From UBA5177 sp002413265 (GTDB lineage Bacteria > Chloroflexota > UBA5177), in assembly GCA_036752825.1 (NCBI GenBank), contig DAIORV010000012.1, positions 1-32,657 of the forward strand: a stretch of 32,657 bases of DNA, given 5' to 3'. The translations under genes and the position numbers were made by a program. The stretch's first letter is position 1. The number at the start of each line of letters is the position of its first letter. The notes under the pieces were generated by a model. It saw nothing but the letters and a program-made list of their open reading frames with translations. It was not told the DNA's origin and made no database searches. Of the stretch, positions 8,207 through 16,637 are shown one piece after another.

Positions 8207-9332
8207 ATGGAAGAGATTCAGACGCAGCTGGCTGAGCTGCAGCAGAAGCTGAGCACACTAAAGGTGCATCTTTGACGTCGATCGATCGACGGACGAGATA
8301 GCTCGACTCGAGCTGGAGAGCGGCCAGGCGGATTTCTGGGACGACCCTCGCACCGCCGGCCGCAAGCTCAGGCGCCTGACCATGCTCAAGAACCGTGTCG
8401 AAGGCTGGCATCGGCTGGTGGACGAGGCCGCCTCCTTGAATGACCTCGCTGCTATCGCCGAAGGCGATCCTGCCCTCGGGGCCGAGATCGAGCGGGACAG
8501 TAAAAAGCTGGCTGCGGAGGTGGACGCTCTAGAGTTTCAAACGTTGCTTTCCGGCGAATACGCCGAGAACGGCGCGATCGTCACGGTCCACGCCGGAGCC
8601 GGCGGGACCGAGTCGCAGGACTGGGCGGAGATGCTGTTCCGCATGTACATTCGCTGGGCCGAAAAACATGAGTTCAAGGTCGAAGTGCTCGACCGATCCG
8701 AAGGCGAGGAAGCGGGCATCAAGAGCGCCACTATCGAGGTCGACGGACTCTACGCGTATGGCTATTTACGGGCCGAGCGCGGCGTCCACCGTTTGGTGCG
8801 ACTCTCGCCGTACGACGCCGCTCACCGGCGTCACACCAGCTTTGCCCTCGTCGAGGTCTTGCCATACATCGAGCAGGCCGAAGAAGCCGTGGAGATCAAT
8901 CCGGACGACCTGCGAATCGACACCTACCGCTCTTCCGGGGCCGGCGGTCAGCACGTCAATAAGACCGACTCGGCCGTCCGCATTACTCACCTACCAACCG
9001 GCATCGTTGTCACGTGTCAGAACGAGCGTTCCCAGATGCAGAATCGTGAAGTCGCCATGCGCATCCTCACTGGTAAGCTACTGGAACGCCGCCTGGAAGA
9101 GCGTGAGGCAGAACAAGCTCGATTGAAAGGCAAGCATGTCGAGGCAGGTTGGGGTAACCAGATCCGCTCGTACGTCCTGCACCCCTACAACATGGTGAAA
9201 GACCACCGGACGGGATACGAGACGAGTAATACGACTGCCGTGCTCGACGGCGACCTCGACGGTTTTATCGAGGCGTATCTCCGTCAAAACCCGTATGCTG
9301 GGTCCGATAAAGCGGCGCCGGCAACCGCCTAG
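8207..9332 (+). CDS. prfB: Peptide chain release factor 2 (programmed +1 frameshift)
   Basis: RF2 terminates translation at UGA and UAA. The gene is in two frames. ATG 8207 opens a 22-codon frame ending CTT-TGA (8270-8275). A +1 slip on CTT continues as L-DVDRS in the downstream frame to 9332, giving a 374-residue protein. The site has the conserved layout: the SD-like AAGGTG (8261-8266), three bases, then CTTTGAC. GGQ, the peptidyl-hydrolysis motif, is at 246-248 in SSGAGGQHVNKTDSAVRITH. The stop-codon recognition tripeptide is SPY (200-202) rather than the SPF usual in characterised RF2s. The ATG abuts the secA TAG with no gap; secA-prfB adjacency is common in bacteria. Callers without frameshift handling will start at 8382 and lose 58 residues. 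Confidence 0.96.
8261..8276 (+). promoter_or_regulatory. prfB autoregulatory +1 frameshift site
   Basis: AAGGTG CAT CTT TGA C: an internal Shine-Dalgarno-like element three bases before the slippery CTT codon, followed by in-frame TGA and C. This matches the E. coli prfB arrangement in order and spacing. When RF2 is scarce the ribosome stalls at UGA and slips forward, so RF2 controls its own synthesis. Confidence 0.95.
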
Positions 9333-9341
9333 GGGAGAGGA

Positions 9342-10538
9342 ATGAAGGGAAAGTTCAACAATCTACTGGTCGGCCTCGGCATCGGCACATTGCTCTCGTT
9401 GATTTTCTTCGGGGGCTTTTTTGCCGGCACCATCGTGCAGCAGCGTCACTACAACGATCTCGGAGCCAATGACCCGAACGTCCGTGAGTTTCTGACTGCA
9501 TACCACCTCGTCACCCAGCGGTCGTACTTTCGCCCGTTCGATACGCATCACCTGGTCTACGCCGCGATCGACGGCATGTTGAGCGCCACCGGCGATCCGC
9601 ACACCCTGTTCCTGTCCCCTCCCCAGAACCGGCAGGCCTCCCAGCAGCTGAACGGATCTGAATTCAGCGGCATCGGGGCCATCGTGCAGGGCGCCTGTCG
9701 CGGGCTCAACATCGTCACCCCGCTTCCCGGGAGCCCGGCGCTGAAGGCGGGGCTTCGGCGCGGCGATCTCGTGACGCGAATCAACGGCGCCTCGATCGCC
9801 TCCATGACACAGGATCAAGCGATCAGCCGCGTGCACGGACGTACCGGTACCGGAGTTCGCCTCACGGTTACCAGGCCCGGACGCTCCACCTTCACGGTCC
9901 GCGTCAAACGAGGCAACATCGCGCCCATTACCGCTTACGGATATATGCTCGGACACAGTCTCGGGTTCATTCAGATCACAAGCTTTGGCGACACCACGAG
10001 TGACGAGGTGCAGCAAGCTCTCACGACGCTGGAGGCACGCCACATTCGCGGGCTGGTACTCGATCTGCGCAATGATCCAGGCGGCTTCGTAGACGCGGCC
10101 CAGCACATCGTCAGCCAATTTCTGTCTCACGGCGTCATCGCCTACGAGCAGAGCGGGAAGAGCCATTTGCAGCCGCTCAATGTGATCTCCATGCCGCAGG
10201 CTCCCAACGTGCCAGTCGCCATCCTGGTGGACGGCGGTACTGCCAGTGCAGCGGAAATTACAGCCGCGGCGCTACGAGATCATGGCCGGGCTGTGATCAT
10301 CGGAACCCGCACCTACGGAAAGGGCTCCATGCAGAGCGTGTACAGCCTCTCCGATGGCTCCAGCATCCGAATCACCGATCGGCTCTGGCTTACTCCCAAC
10401 AAGAAATCGATCAACAATCGTGGGATAGAGCCCAACCTGGTCGTTGCCCCCGCCTCCGGCACAGGCTGCGCTTCATTGGGAAACGATGCACAGCTCAATG
10501 CCGCGACTCGGTACCTGCAGCTGCACAGCAAAGCGTGA
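9342..10538 (+). CDS. ctpA: S41-family C-terminal processing peptidase (CtpA/Prc-like), membrane-anchored
   Basis: A serine-lysine protease that trims or degrades secreted and membrane proteins from the C-terminus. 398 residues: an uncleaved N-terminal membrane helix (about 8-32), an N-terminal helical region, a PDZ domain (about 108-190, with PGSPALKAGLRRGDLV) and the S41 catalytic core (about 195-375). The catalytic serine is S302 in DGGTASAAEI and the lysine is K327 in TYGKGSMQ. GFIQITSF and LVLDLRNDPGGFVDAA are typical core strands. GGGGAGAGGA just before the ATG is a strong RBS. It lies ten bases after prfB. Its stop overlaps the next gene's GTG (GTGA). The family is secure; the substrates are unknown. 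Confidence 0.94.
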   Translation: MKGKFNNLLVGLGIGTLLSLIFFGGFFAGTIVQQRHYNDLGANDPNVREFLTAYHLVTQRSYFRPFDTHHLVYAAIDGMLSATGDPHTLFLSPPQNRQASQQLNGSEFSGIGAIVQGACRGLNIVTPLPGSPALKAGLRRGDLVTRINGASIASMTQDQAISRVHGRTGTGVRLTVTRPGRSTFTVRVKRGNIAPITAYGYMLGHSLGFIQITSFGDTTSDEVQQALTTLEARHIRGLVLDLRNDPGGFVDAAQHIVSQFLSHGVIAYEQSGKSHLQPLNVISMPQAPNVPVAILVDGGTASAAEITAAALRDHGRAVIIGTRTYGKGSMQSVYSLSDGSSIRITDRLWLTPNKKSINNRGIEPNLVVAPASGTGCASLGNDAQLNAATRYLQLHSKA

Positions 10539-10789
10539 CGGTTCCACCCTGGCTGGTCCTCAGCCTGGTGTTATCGCTGACACTCGCACTGCTTTATCAG
10601 ATCTTCAGTCGTAGATACGGCTGGAGAGTCTTGGTTTACTGGGTCGCGGTATTTGCCGGATTTCTGGGCGGTGAGCTCATCGCCGAGCAAGCGGGAATAT
10701 CGCTGATGCGGGTTGGTGATCTGCGCCTGCTTCCGGACTTCGCCGGCGCGTTTGTGGTGATAGGGGTTCTCTGGTTCCTCGGGCTTTAA
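10535..10789 (+). CDS. Small hydrophobic membrane protein, unknown function
   Basis: 84 residues starting with GTG at 10535, overlapping the ctpA stop as GTGA, so probably translated by coupling. It has an N-terminal helix (PWLVLSLVLSLTLALLYQIF), a second segment (VYWVAVFAGFLGGELIAEQ) and a C-terminal one (FAGAFVVIGVLWFLGL), so two or three membrane spans. I recognise no family motif. Coupling with ctpA suggests an accessory membrane role or simple hitch-hiking in the secA-prfB-ctpA operon; this is inference. Confidence 0.75.
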   Translation: MTVPPWLVLSLVLSLTLALLYQIFSRRYGWRVLVYWVAVFAGFLGGELIAEQAGISLMRVGDLRLLPDFAGAFVVIGVLWFLGL

Positions 10790-10852
10790 GCGGGTCTCCG
10801 GCCACCCGTAAGCTCGGATAAAGGTGCGCGCTGGGCTCCGGAAGACAAGGGC

Positions 10853-10874
10853 GGGACGACACTCGGGTCGTCCC
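10853..10874. terminator. Possible bidirectional terminator hairpin
   Basis: GGGACGAC and GTCGTCCC form a perfect 8-bp stem around a 6-base loop between the ends of two converging genes (10789 + and 10924 -). There is no T tract on either side, so it is at best a weak intrinsic terminator or a transcript-end stabilising hairpin. The remaining bases of this 134-base gap show nothing else. Confidence 0.4.
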
Positions 10875-10923
10875 CCACGAGGCGGCATCGGTGAATGCGG
10901 TTCTGTCGCCATTGCTCTCGCGA

Positions 10924-11619
10924 CTATCGGTCCGATGAGGTTTCTGGAACGCGCTTGAAGGTAAACGCGCTGTCTGGCAAGAACCGCAAATCACCGATGC
11001 TGTCGACCACCAGATCTGGGCGAGGCTCCCACGTATCGTCCTGGGCGTATTTGCCCTGCATTACCAGAATCGTCGTGAAGTCCGCTGGACAGGTGCGCTC
11101 AAGAGCCGCATGAATCCGCGGCTTGTCGTCCACCATCACGTAGTGATCCGCGGGATACGTCTCAAAGACGCGAGGCAGCTCCGCTTCCTTGTGCACGCAG
11201 ATCATAACTCTGCCTCCAACCGCTTCGGCCAGCCCGCTGCGCTGGATTTTCAGCGGCTGGTAGACGGGATCGCCATCCGACAGAATCACCGGCAAGCCGC
11301 GGCTTTCGAGCCGTTCCAGTGTCTCGAACACGTCCGGGTAGAGCCGATCCTTGAACGGGTAGTTGTAGAGGATCTCAGTGAGGCGCCCCAAGAGTCCCGG
11401 CTCACCGTCCTCGGAGCTGAAGCGTTCGATGGTCGTTGGGTAGTCGACGTAGTCCACTTCGGCGCGGACCTCTTCGTAGATTTCCCAGAACCGGGCCGCT
11501 CGCGCCTCCCCGAACAAGGCGTGCAGTTTCTGCCCAACATCCGCCTTCAATCCGTCGTTGTCGAGCAGAGTATTGTCCACGTCGAGAAAGATAACCAGCG
11601 GCTCTCGATGTACTGCCAT
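10924..11619 (-). CDS. HAD-superfamily hydrolase (phosphatase)
   Basis: 231 residues with the HAD motifs in order. Motif I is DVDNT, with nucleophile D13 and general acid D15. Motif II is the serine in LSDGD. Motif III is a lysine in the CVHKEAELPR region. Motif IV is VDDKPRI. The helical cap lies between motifs I and II. It probably removes phosphate from a small metabolite; the substrate cannot be told from sequence. The ATG at 11619 is preceded by GGAG nine bases upstream. It is a lone gene between the secA operon and secG, transcribed convergently to the secA operon and divergently from secG. Confidence 0.88.
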   Translation of the reverse strand: MAVHREPLVIFLDVDNTLLDNDGLKADVGQKLHALFGEARAARFWEIYEEVRAEVDYVDYPTTIERFSSEDGEPGLLGRLTEILYNYPFKDRLYPDVFETLERLESRGLPVILSDGDPVYQPLKIQRSGLAEAVGGRVMICVHKEAELPRVFETYPADHYVMVDDKPRIHAALERTCPADFTTILVMQGKYAQDDTWEPRPDLVVDSIGDLRFLPDSAFTFKRVPETSSDR

Positions 11620-11667
11620 TTACACGTTCTCCGCGCCCTCGCCGCCCATTTTAGGGGGCTGTTCGGG

Positions 11668-11676
11668 TGATATACT
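11668..11676 (+). promoter_or_regulatory. Putative extended -10 promoter of secG
   Basis: TGA directly before TATACT (11671-11676) forms an extended -10 element 53 bases before the secG start. The -35 position holds only a weak TTTTAG-like match, as expected when an extended -10 is present. Confidence 0.5.
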
Positions 11677-11729
11677 TGCGCGCGGCGTCCGAAGACGCGC
11701 ATGGCGCATAGATTCGGGGAGAAAATACC

Positions 11730-11951
11730 TTGGCATCATCTTTGCGCGCGGTGGAGCTACTCCTTGCCATCGCGCTGGTCGTGCTCATTCTTATGCAATC
11801 CAGAGGCACAAGCCTGGGCAGCGTATTCGGTCAAGAGGGAAGCGTCTTCCACACGCGACGTGGGGCGGAGCGCATCCTGTTCAACGTGACCATAGCCGTG
11901 GCCCTAGCATTTCTATTGATCGCGCTAGGCCTGGCCCGGGTCGCGGGTTAG
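11730..11951 (+). CDS. secG: Preprotein translocase subunit SecG
   Basis: SecG is the small third subunit of SecYEG. The 73 residues have the family form: a first helix (AVELLLAIALVVLILMQS), a conserved loop with GSVFG around an SVF segment, and a second helix (NVTIAVALAFLLIALGL). The Q-S-R-G and GSVFGQEGSVF segments resemble the SecG signature. The start is TTG at 11730, eight bases after GGGGAG (11716-11721). An ATG at 11701 lies in another frame. The stop is 3 bases from the converging smc stop. SecA, its motor partner, is encoded about 3.5 kb upstream. Confidence 0.92.
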   Translation: MASSLRAVELLLAIALVVLILMQSRGTSLGSVFGQEGSVFHTRRGAERILFNVTIAVALAFLLIALGLARVAG

Positions 11952-11954
11952 ATT

Positions 11955-14900
11955 TCAGCCTGCCGCGTAAGCATCCAGACGAAGCGACAGAAGGCTAGAA
12001 ACCCCTTCATCATCCATCGTCATGCCATACAGCGTGTCGGTCGCCGCCATCGTCGCGCGGTTATGCGTCACGACCACAATCTGCGTGCGCTCGCTAATAT
12101 CGCGAAGCGCCGCCAGGTAACGATCCACATTGCTCTCATCTAGCGCCGCGTCGACCTCATCGAGCACGCAAAACGGCGTCGGGCGAATCCTGAGCACACC
12201 GAACAGTAACGACGAGGCGACCAGCGACCGTTCCCCGCCCGAAAAAGCCGCACTTGATCGCGTCTTCTTGCCGGGAAGCTGAGCCACGATATCGACGCCA
12301 CCATCGGCATTTTCGATCAGCTCGGCGTGGCCGCCGCGGAGCATCACCTCGAAGACGCGTCCGAATTCGGCATTGACGGCGGCAAAGGCATCCGCGAACC
12401 TGCCTCGCATCTCGTTGTCGGCGAGCTGCATGATCTCCTGGAGGTTGTCGGCCGCCGCGCGGAGATCCTCGGCATGGGTTTGCAGATACGCGAACCTCTC
12501 TTCGAGCTCGCGCGATTCCTCGATAACCGATTCATCGGCATCGGCGTACTGCGAAGCGCGCGCCCTTAATCGCTGAACCTCCTCGGCCGTCGGGATATCG
12601 TCCAACACCTCGGGAAGGCCATCCGGCGACGTGGAAAGCTCTTCTTCGATTTCGGTCGTTAGCGCTTCACGATCTGTCTGCAGATGCTCGAGGCGAGCCA
12701 GGACCCGTTCGTGCCTCGGAATTACATCTGAAAGGCGACGTCGTGCCTCCTGCAGCGCGACCGTGCGCACGCTGTGCTCCGGGCGCCTGCCTTCAACCGT
12801 CTCTCGGCGAGAAACCGCTTCACGGACCCGCTCGTCCTCCAGCTCGAGCTTCTCACGCAGGCCGGACAGCTCGCCGACGATTGATTCTTCCTGCTCACGC
12901 AGCAACGCAGCCTCGCTGTCCAGCTTCTGAAGCTCAGAAGTGGCCCTTTCGCGTCCTCGGTGAAGCGCCTCGAGGAGGTGCTCGTGGGTGGCACGCCTGG
13001 CCTCCACCGCTTCGCCCTCACGGGTTAGATCGGCCAGGGTACGTTCGGCCGCCGCGGCCTCTTCGCGGACTCCAGCGACAGCCTGTTCGCGCGTTCCCTC
13101 ATCCTCCGAGAGTGCCTGCAAGTCGGCCGCCGCCTTTCCCCTTTCTTGCTCGCCGGCGCTGAGAGCGGCCACCTGAACCTGCTGGCCTGCTAGCAGCTCA
13201 TTGAGCTCCTGGAGGCGCGGGGGCAGGTCATTCGTGATCGCGTCTTTCTGGTGGCGCAGGCGTTCGGCCCGGGCGGTGATTCGTGCGATCGTCTCGTTAC
13301 TTTCGGCAAGCTCGATGGACAGAACTTCGACTTTCTTCCGCCACTCCGCCGCACCTTGCAGGGCCGGTTCCCGAGCGGCCGCCAGAGGGTTCACCCGCAG
13401 CTCCATCCTGTCGAGTCGCGAGCTCGCATCCTCTTTCTGCCGCCGCGCCTGCAGGTAACGCGTTCGGGTCTCGTCCACCGGATTCGGCTCCTCGCCCAGC
13501 GCGCTTAGCTTCTTGCCTCCACGCGACACGACGGAAAACGGCGGAGACCCGATGGTATGCGCCGGCTTGCCGGCGAGAGTGGCCCACAGTGACCCTACCT
13601 GGTCATCTCTCTCGACCATCGCGGTCGCGTGCAGCGGCGTCGTGCCTTGCAGTCCGGAACAGAAGGTGTCTCCCCAGACGATCGAGTCCTTCAGCGAGCC
13701 TTCCAGCCGGCTTCTCCATTCCAGGAAGTCCGCCAGGTCGCAGTTCGAGCGCTCGCCCGACCAGCTGCCGATGGCAGCCGAGACGGCCTCTTCCCAGCCG
13801 CGTTTGACTGTGAGATTCTGCAGCGGAGAACTGGCAATCTGCGGTTCGAGGGCGGCCAGCACGCGAGACGTGTTCTGGATCTGTCTGGATAGGTCCGAGA
13901 TGGACGTCCTTATTCGAGCTTCTACGTGGTCCAGCTTGGCGAGCCGAGCGCTTGCGGAACCGGCTCGCGTGCGCGCCTCGTCGTGCGCCGCGGATACCTC
14001 TCTTACCTTGTCCCGCACTGACTCCAGCTGCTCCTCGAGAGATCTCAGTTCGGCGTCGACCCCGTCCGCCTCCTCTTGCGCCCGCGATATCCAGCTCTGC
14101 AGCCGGCCGATCCGTTCTTCCTGGTCGGTCACCACCCGCCGTTGCAGGGACACAGACTCCAGAAGTTCGTCCAGCCTTTGCCGCTTCGCATGCATCTCGA
14201 GGGATCGTGCCTCGGAGTCCAGCGACAAGTCCCCCAGGCGGGACCTCAAAGTCGCGGCACCCGCCTCCGCGGTGGAATGCTCGGCAGCCAGCTCATTGGC
14301 GCGTTGGCGGAAGGCCGCGATTTCCAGTACCAGCCGGTCGCGCCGTTCATCGCTCAACCGTTCTCCATCCCGGATCTCAGCCAGACGGGATGAACGCTCC
14401 TCGAGCCTGGCACGCAGATCGTGCAGTTTCTGCTCACAAGCTTCCAGGGCGTGGCCGGCGGCGTCTCGCTCTTTTTGACAGAGATAGACGGATGCGGCAG
14501 CCACGTCCATTTCTTGCTGCCAGGACCGTTCAACCTCGAGTACCGACTCTGCCTGCTCCTCCAACCTAGCCACGTCACTGGTGGCTTCTGTGCGCTCCGC
14601 ATCGACCTCGGCCCGCTGCTCTCCGAGCTGCTCCATTGCTCGCTCGAGATTCTTCCATCGATGGGCCAGCCAGAGCTCTAAGCGGGAGCGCAGGCGCCGC
14701 TTCGCCTCATCTCGTTCCGTCACAGCGCGCGCCTGACGTCGAAGCATCCGCAACCGTGGCTCCATTTCGGCCAGAACGGTTGCGATGGTGTCGACGTTTC
14801 GTCGGGTGACTACCAGCTTCGATCTGGCCTCGTCCCGACGCGTGCGATAGCCGGCCAGGCCCGCCGCCTGCTCCAGAAGCCCACGGCGATCCATAGCCGA

Positions 14901-15350
14901 GGCGGAAAGGAGGGCATCTCCCATCCCCTGGTTGACTACCACGTGCTCTGCTTCGTCTATTCCGATGGCACGAAGCGCATCGGTGACATCGCGAAGACGC
15001 ACTCGCTGTCCGTCTAGGAGATATTCGCTCTCGCCGGACCGATACAGCCGGCGTGCCACGCTGAGGTCCCCTGGGACGTCCAGGTCGTCGTCACGGCGAC
15101 GCTCAAACGCCATGCGAACCTCGGCCATTCCCAGAGTTCGCCGAGGTCCGGCGTAGATCACGTCCTGGGCCGTCTGCCCTCGAATGTCCCGCATGCTCTG
15201 CTCGCCGAGACACCAGCGAATGGCATCCACGACATTGCTCTTGCCACTGCCGTTAGGACCGACGAGCGCGGTGATAACTGGGGTAAATTCGAGACGGGCC
15301 GGACGAGCGAAACTCTTGAAGCCGGAAATCTCGAGGGTCTTGAGGTACAG
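11955..15350 (-). CDS. smc: Chromosome segregation ATPase SMC (proposed CTG start)
   Basis: SMC dimerises and, with ScpA and ScpB, forms the bacterial condensin. The N-terminal head begins YLKTLEISGFKSFARP, with Walker A GPNGSGKS at 31-38. Two long Glu/Arg-rich coiled coils flank a hinge at about residues 508-627. The C-terminal head has signature SGGERS (from 1037), Walker B FCVLDEVDA and D-loop ALDES. The total is 1131 residues, slightly short of the usual 1150-1190. The first ATG, GTG or TTG in frame is the GTG at 15230, which would remove Walker A. Upstream to the in-frame TAG the only sensible initiator is CTG (15350-15348), six bases after GGAG, giving M-YLKTLEISG. The hinge looks divergent, without a recognisable GRATFLPL-type core. 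Identity is certain; the start is inferred. Confidence 0.95.
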   Translation of the reverse strand: MYLKTLEISGFKSFARPARLEFTPVITALVGPNGSGKSNVVDAIRWCLGEQSMRDIRGQTAQDVIYAGPRRTLGMAEVRMAFERRRDDDLDVPGDLSVARRLYRSGESEYLLDGQRVRLRDVTDALRAIGIDEAEHVVVNQGMGDALLSASAMDRRGLLEQAAGLAGYRTRRDEARSKLVVTRRNVDTIATVLAEMEPRLRMLRRQARAVTERDEAKRRLRSRLELWLAHRWKNLERAMEQLGEQRAEVDAERTEATSDVARLEEQAESVLEVERSWQQEMDVAAASVYLCQKERDAAGHALEACEQKLHDLRARLEERSSRLAEIRDGERLSDERRDRLVLEIAAFRQRANELAAEHSTAEAGAATLRSRLGDLSLDSEARSLEMHAKRQRLDELLESVSLQRRVVTDQEERIGRLQSWISRAQEEADGVDAELRSLEEQLESVRDKVREVSAAHDEARTRAGSASARLAKLDHVEARIRTSISDLSRQIQNTSRVLAALEPQIASSPLQNLTVKRGWEEAVSAAIGSWSGERSNCDLADFLEWRSRLEGSLKDSIVWGDTFCSGLQGTTPLHATAMVERDDQVGSLWATLAGKPAHTIGSPPFSVVSRGGKKLSALGEEPNPVDETRTRYLQARRQKEDASSRLDRMELRVNPLAAAREPALQGAAEWRKKVEVLSIELAESNETIARITARAERLRHQKDAITNDLPPRLQELNELLAGQQVQVAALSAGEQERGKAAADLQALSEDEGTREQAVAGVREEAAAAERTLADLTREGEAVEARRATHEHLLEALHRGRERATSELQKLDSEAALLREQEESIVGELSGLREKLELEDERVREAVSRRETVEGRRPEHSVRTVALQEARRRLSDVIPRHERVLARLEHLQTDREALTTEIEEELSTSPDGLPEVLDDIPTAEEVQRLRARASQYADADESVIEESRELEERFAYLQTHAEDLRAAADNLQEIMQLADNEMRGRFADAFAAVNAEFGRVFEVMLRGGHAELIENADGGVDIVAQLPGKKTRSSAAFSGGERSLVASSLLFGVLRIRPTPFCVLDEVDAALDESNVDRYLAALRDISERTQIVVVTHNRATMAATDTLYGMTMDDEGVSSLLSLRLDAYAAG

Positions 15351-15385
15351 CTGGCTCTCCGCGTCGTTACTTTTTTGGCCGCACT

Positions 15386-15408
15386 ATTGTAGGGGCGTCA
15401 CGCCCCCT
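15386..15408 (-). promoter_or_regulatory. Putative smc -10 element overlapped by a 15-bp palindrome
   Basis: On the minus strand TACAAT (15391-15386) is a good -10, placing the transcript start near 15379, about 30 bases before the proposed CTG. Immediately upstream lies GGGGCGT-C-ACGCCCC (15392-15406, plus strand), a perfect 7+1+7 inverted repeat in the promoter spacer, a position suited to an operator. No convincing -35 was found. The same CCTACAATAG string occurs before the second AI-2E gene. Confidence 0.45.
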
Positions 15409-15454
15409 AGGGCCACGGAATCAAACCCTCTCCGTCAGTCCGTCCGGAGCCATT

Positions 15455-15463
15455 TGATAGACT
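15455..15463 (+). promoter_or_regulatory. Putative extended -10 promoter of the propeller/SLT gene pair
   Basis: TGA followed by TAGACT (15458-15463) is an extended -10 element 32 bases before the ATG at 15495. GGGAG (15483-15487) is the RBS. The -35 region is weak. Confidence 0.45.
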
Positions 15464-15494
15464 GGCCCGTCCACGAACTCGCGGGAGTACACGC

Positions 15495-16613
15495 ATGGCG
15501 CGCAGACGACCGCAGCCGAACGCGCGGCGCGGACTCATTCGGGCGGGATTGACGGGGATCGTTCTGATCATCGTCGTGGTCCTTGCGGTGTTGCTGGTGT
15601 CATCGCTGACCGCCTCCACGGTCAAGGCGCCCGGTAGCACGACGATACCGACACCGCCCGCCACGCCGGGACCTCTGGCGACCTCTACGGTCCGCTCCGT
15701 GCCGACCGCCAAGCCCGGGGCAACCGCGACCGTCAAGGCGAAGAAACAGAAGGACGTGTCCGAATCGCCGGCGAAGGGATCTGATCACCGCGCGCTGATG
15801 GAGCGCGGGTCTCGGCTGCTACTCAGGCGTATCAGCCAGGCGACGACCGAGGATGGTACGGTGCGCGGCAAGCAAGGGTTGGCCCAATTTGTGGTCGGAG
15901 CGGCCGGCAGCTCCAAAGCGGCTCTCTATATAACGAGGAGCTCGGGTCCGGCTTTGAACGCGGGGTTTGGTGATCCCTACGTGAGACCAGTCTGGTCCTC
16001 CAACGGCGAAAAAATTCTGTTTGTGTCGGTTCGGGCGTCCAAGGGGTTTCCGCTCGCCATCTGGTCCCTGCTCCAGTACGATCTCTCAACTCACCAACGC
16101 ACTCGGCTGGCTACCGTCAGGGCGCTGGACGCCGAGCCGCTGGGCTGGTTGCGTGGGTCGCCGCTATTCACCGTCATCAGCCAGGCCGATACGAGCCTGA
16201 TGACTGCCGCGGACGAGAAGCTCACCCAGGTCTCGATTTTGATGCCTCAGGCCGTGACCTCCGCGCAAATGTCTCCCAACGGCCGCTACATTTCGTATGT
16301 CGTTCCAGCGAACTGCAGGGGCACCTGCACGCTCGACTGGTTCGACACTCAGACCTTGCATCCGCACTTTGGACCCACCGGCGTGCCGAACCCCACAGCG
16401 GTGGGCTGGACGGGTATAGGGCGGTCGTTGTTTGCCGTTATCCATGGCCGCATAGCGATGCTGAACGCCGCTTCGGGGCGGATAGTGCTGTATACTTTGC
16501 CTTCGAACATGCCGGCTCGCTGGACCCACATCTTTCGGGGCCGGCCCACCGGCTCCCGTATCGTCGTCTACGACACCGTATCGGGTGTCAAATATGTAGG
16601 GTACGCGCGGTGA
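15495..16613 (+). CDS. Membrane-anchored TolB/WD40-like beta-propeller protein
   Basis: 372 residues. A basic N-terminus precedes one membrane helix (about 18-38), then a Thr/Pro/Ala-rich linker to about residue 80, then an extracytoplasmic domain. The domain contains repeated blade-like segments such as PVWSSNGEKILFVS and SAQMSPNGRYISYVV. Such strand pairs around an S-x-(N/D)G turn are typical of TolB/WD40-like (PD40) propellers. No catalytic motif was seen. It is followed after 24 bases by a secreted SLT/Ig protein, so the two may form one transcript serving the cell surface. The ATG has GGGAG seven bases upstream. The fold assignment is moderate and the function unknown. Confidence 0.7.
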   Translation: MARRRPQPNARRGLIRAGLTGIVLIIVVVLAVLLVSSLTASTVKAPGSTTIPTPPATPGPLATSTVRSVPTAKPGATATVKAKKQKDVSESPAKGSDHRALMERGSRLLLRRISQATTEDGTVRGKQGLAQFVVGAAGSSKAALYITRSSGPALNAGFGDPYVRPVWSSNGEKILFVSVRASKGFPLAIWSLLQYDLSTHQRTRLATVRALDAEPLGWLRGSPLFTVISQADTSLMTAADEKLTQVSILMPQAVTSAQMSPNGRYISYVVPANCRGTCTLDWFDTQTLHPHFGPTGVPNPTAVGWTGIGRSLFAVIHGRIAMLNAASGRIVLYTLPSNMPARWTHIFRGRPTGSRIVVYDTVSGVKYVGYAR

Positions 16614-16637
16614 GTCACTAATCGATCGAGGTACGTT

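Noticed and set aside
11110..11670. 186-codon plus-strand frame opposite the HAD gene
   Set aside because: Antisense shadow; all HAD motifs are on the minus strand.
13513..14478. 321-codon plus-strand open frame inside smc
   Set aside because: Ser/Arg-rich shadow of the smc coiled-coil; the minus strand is certain.
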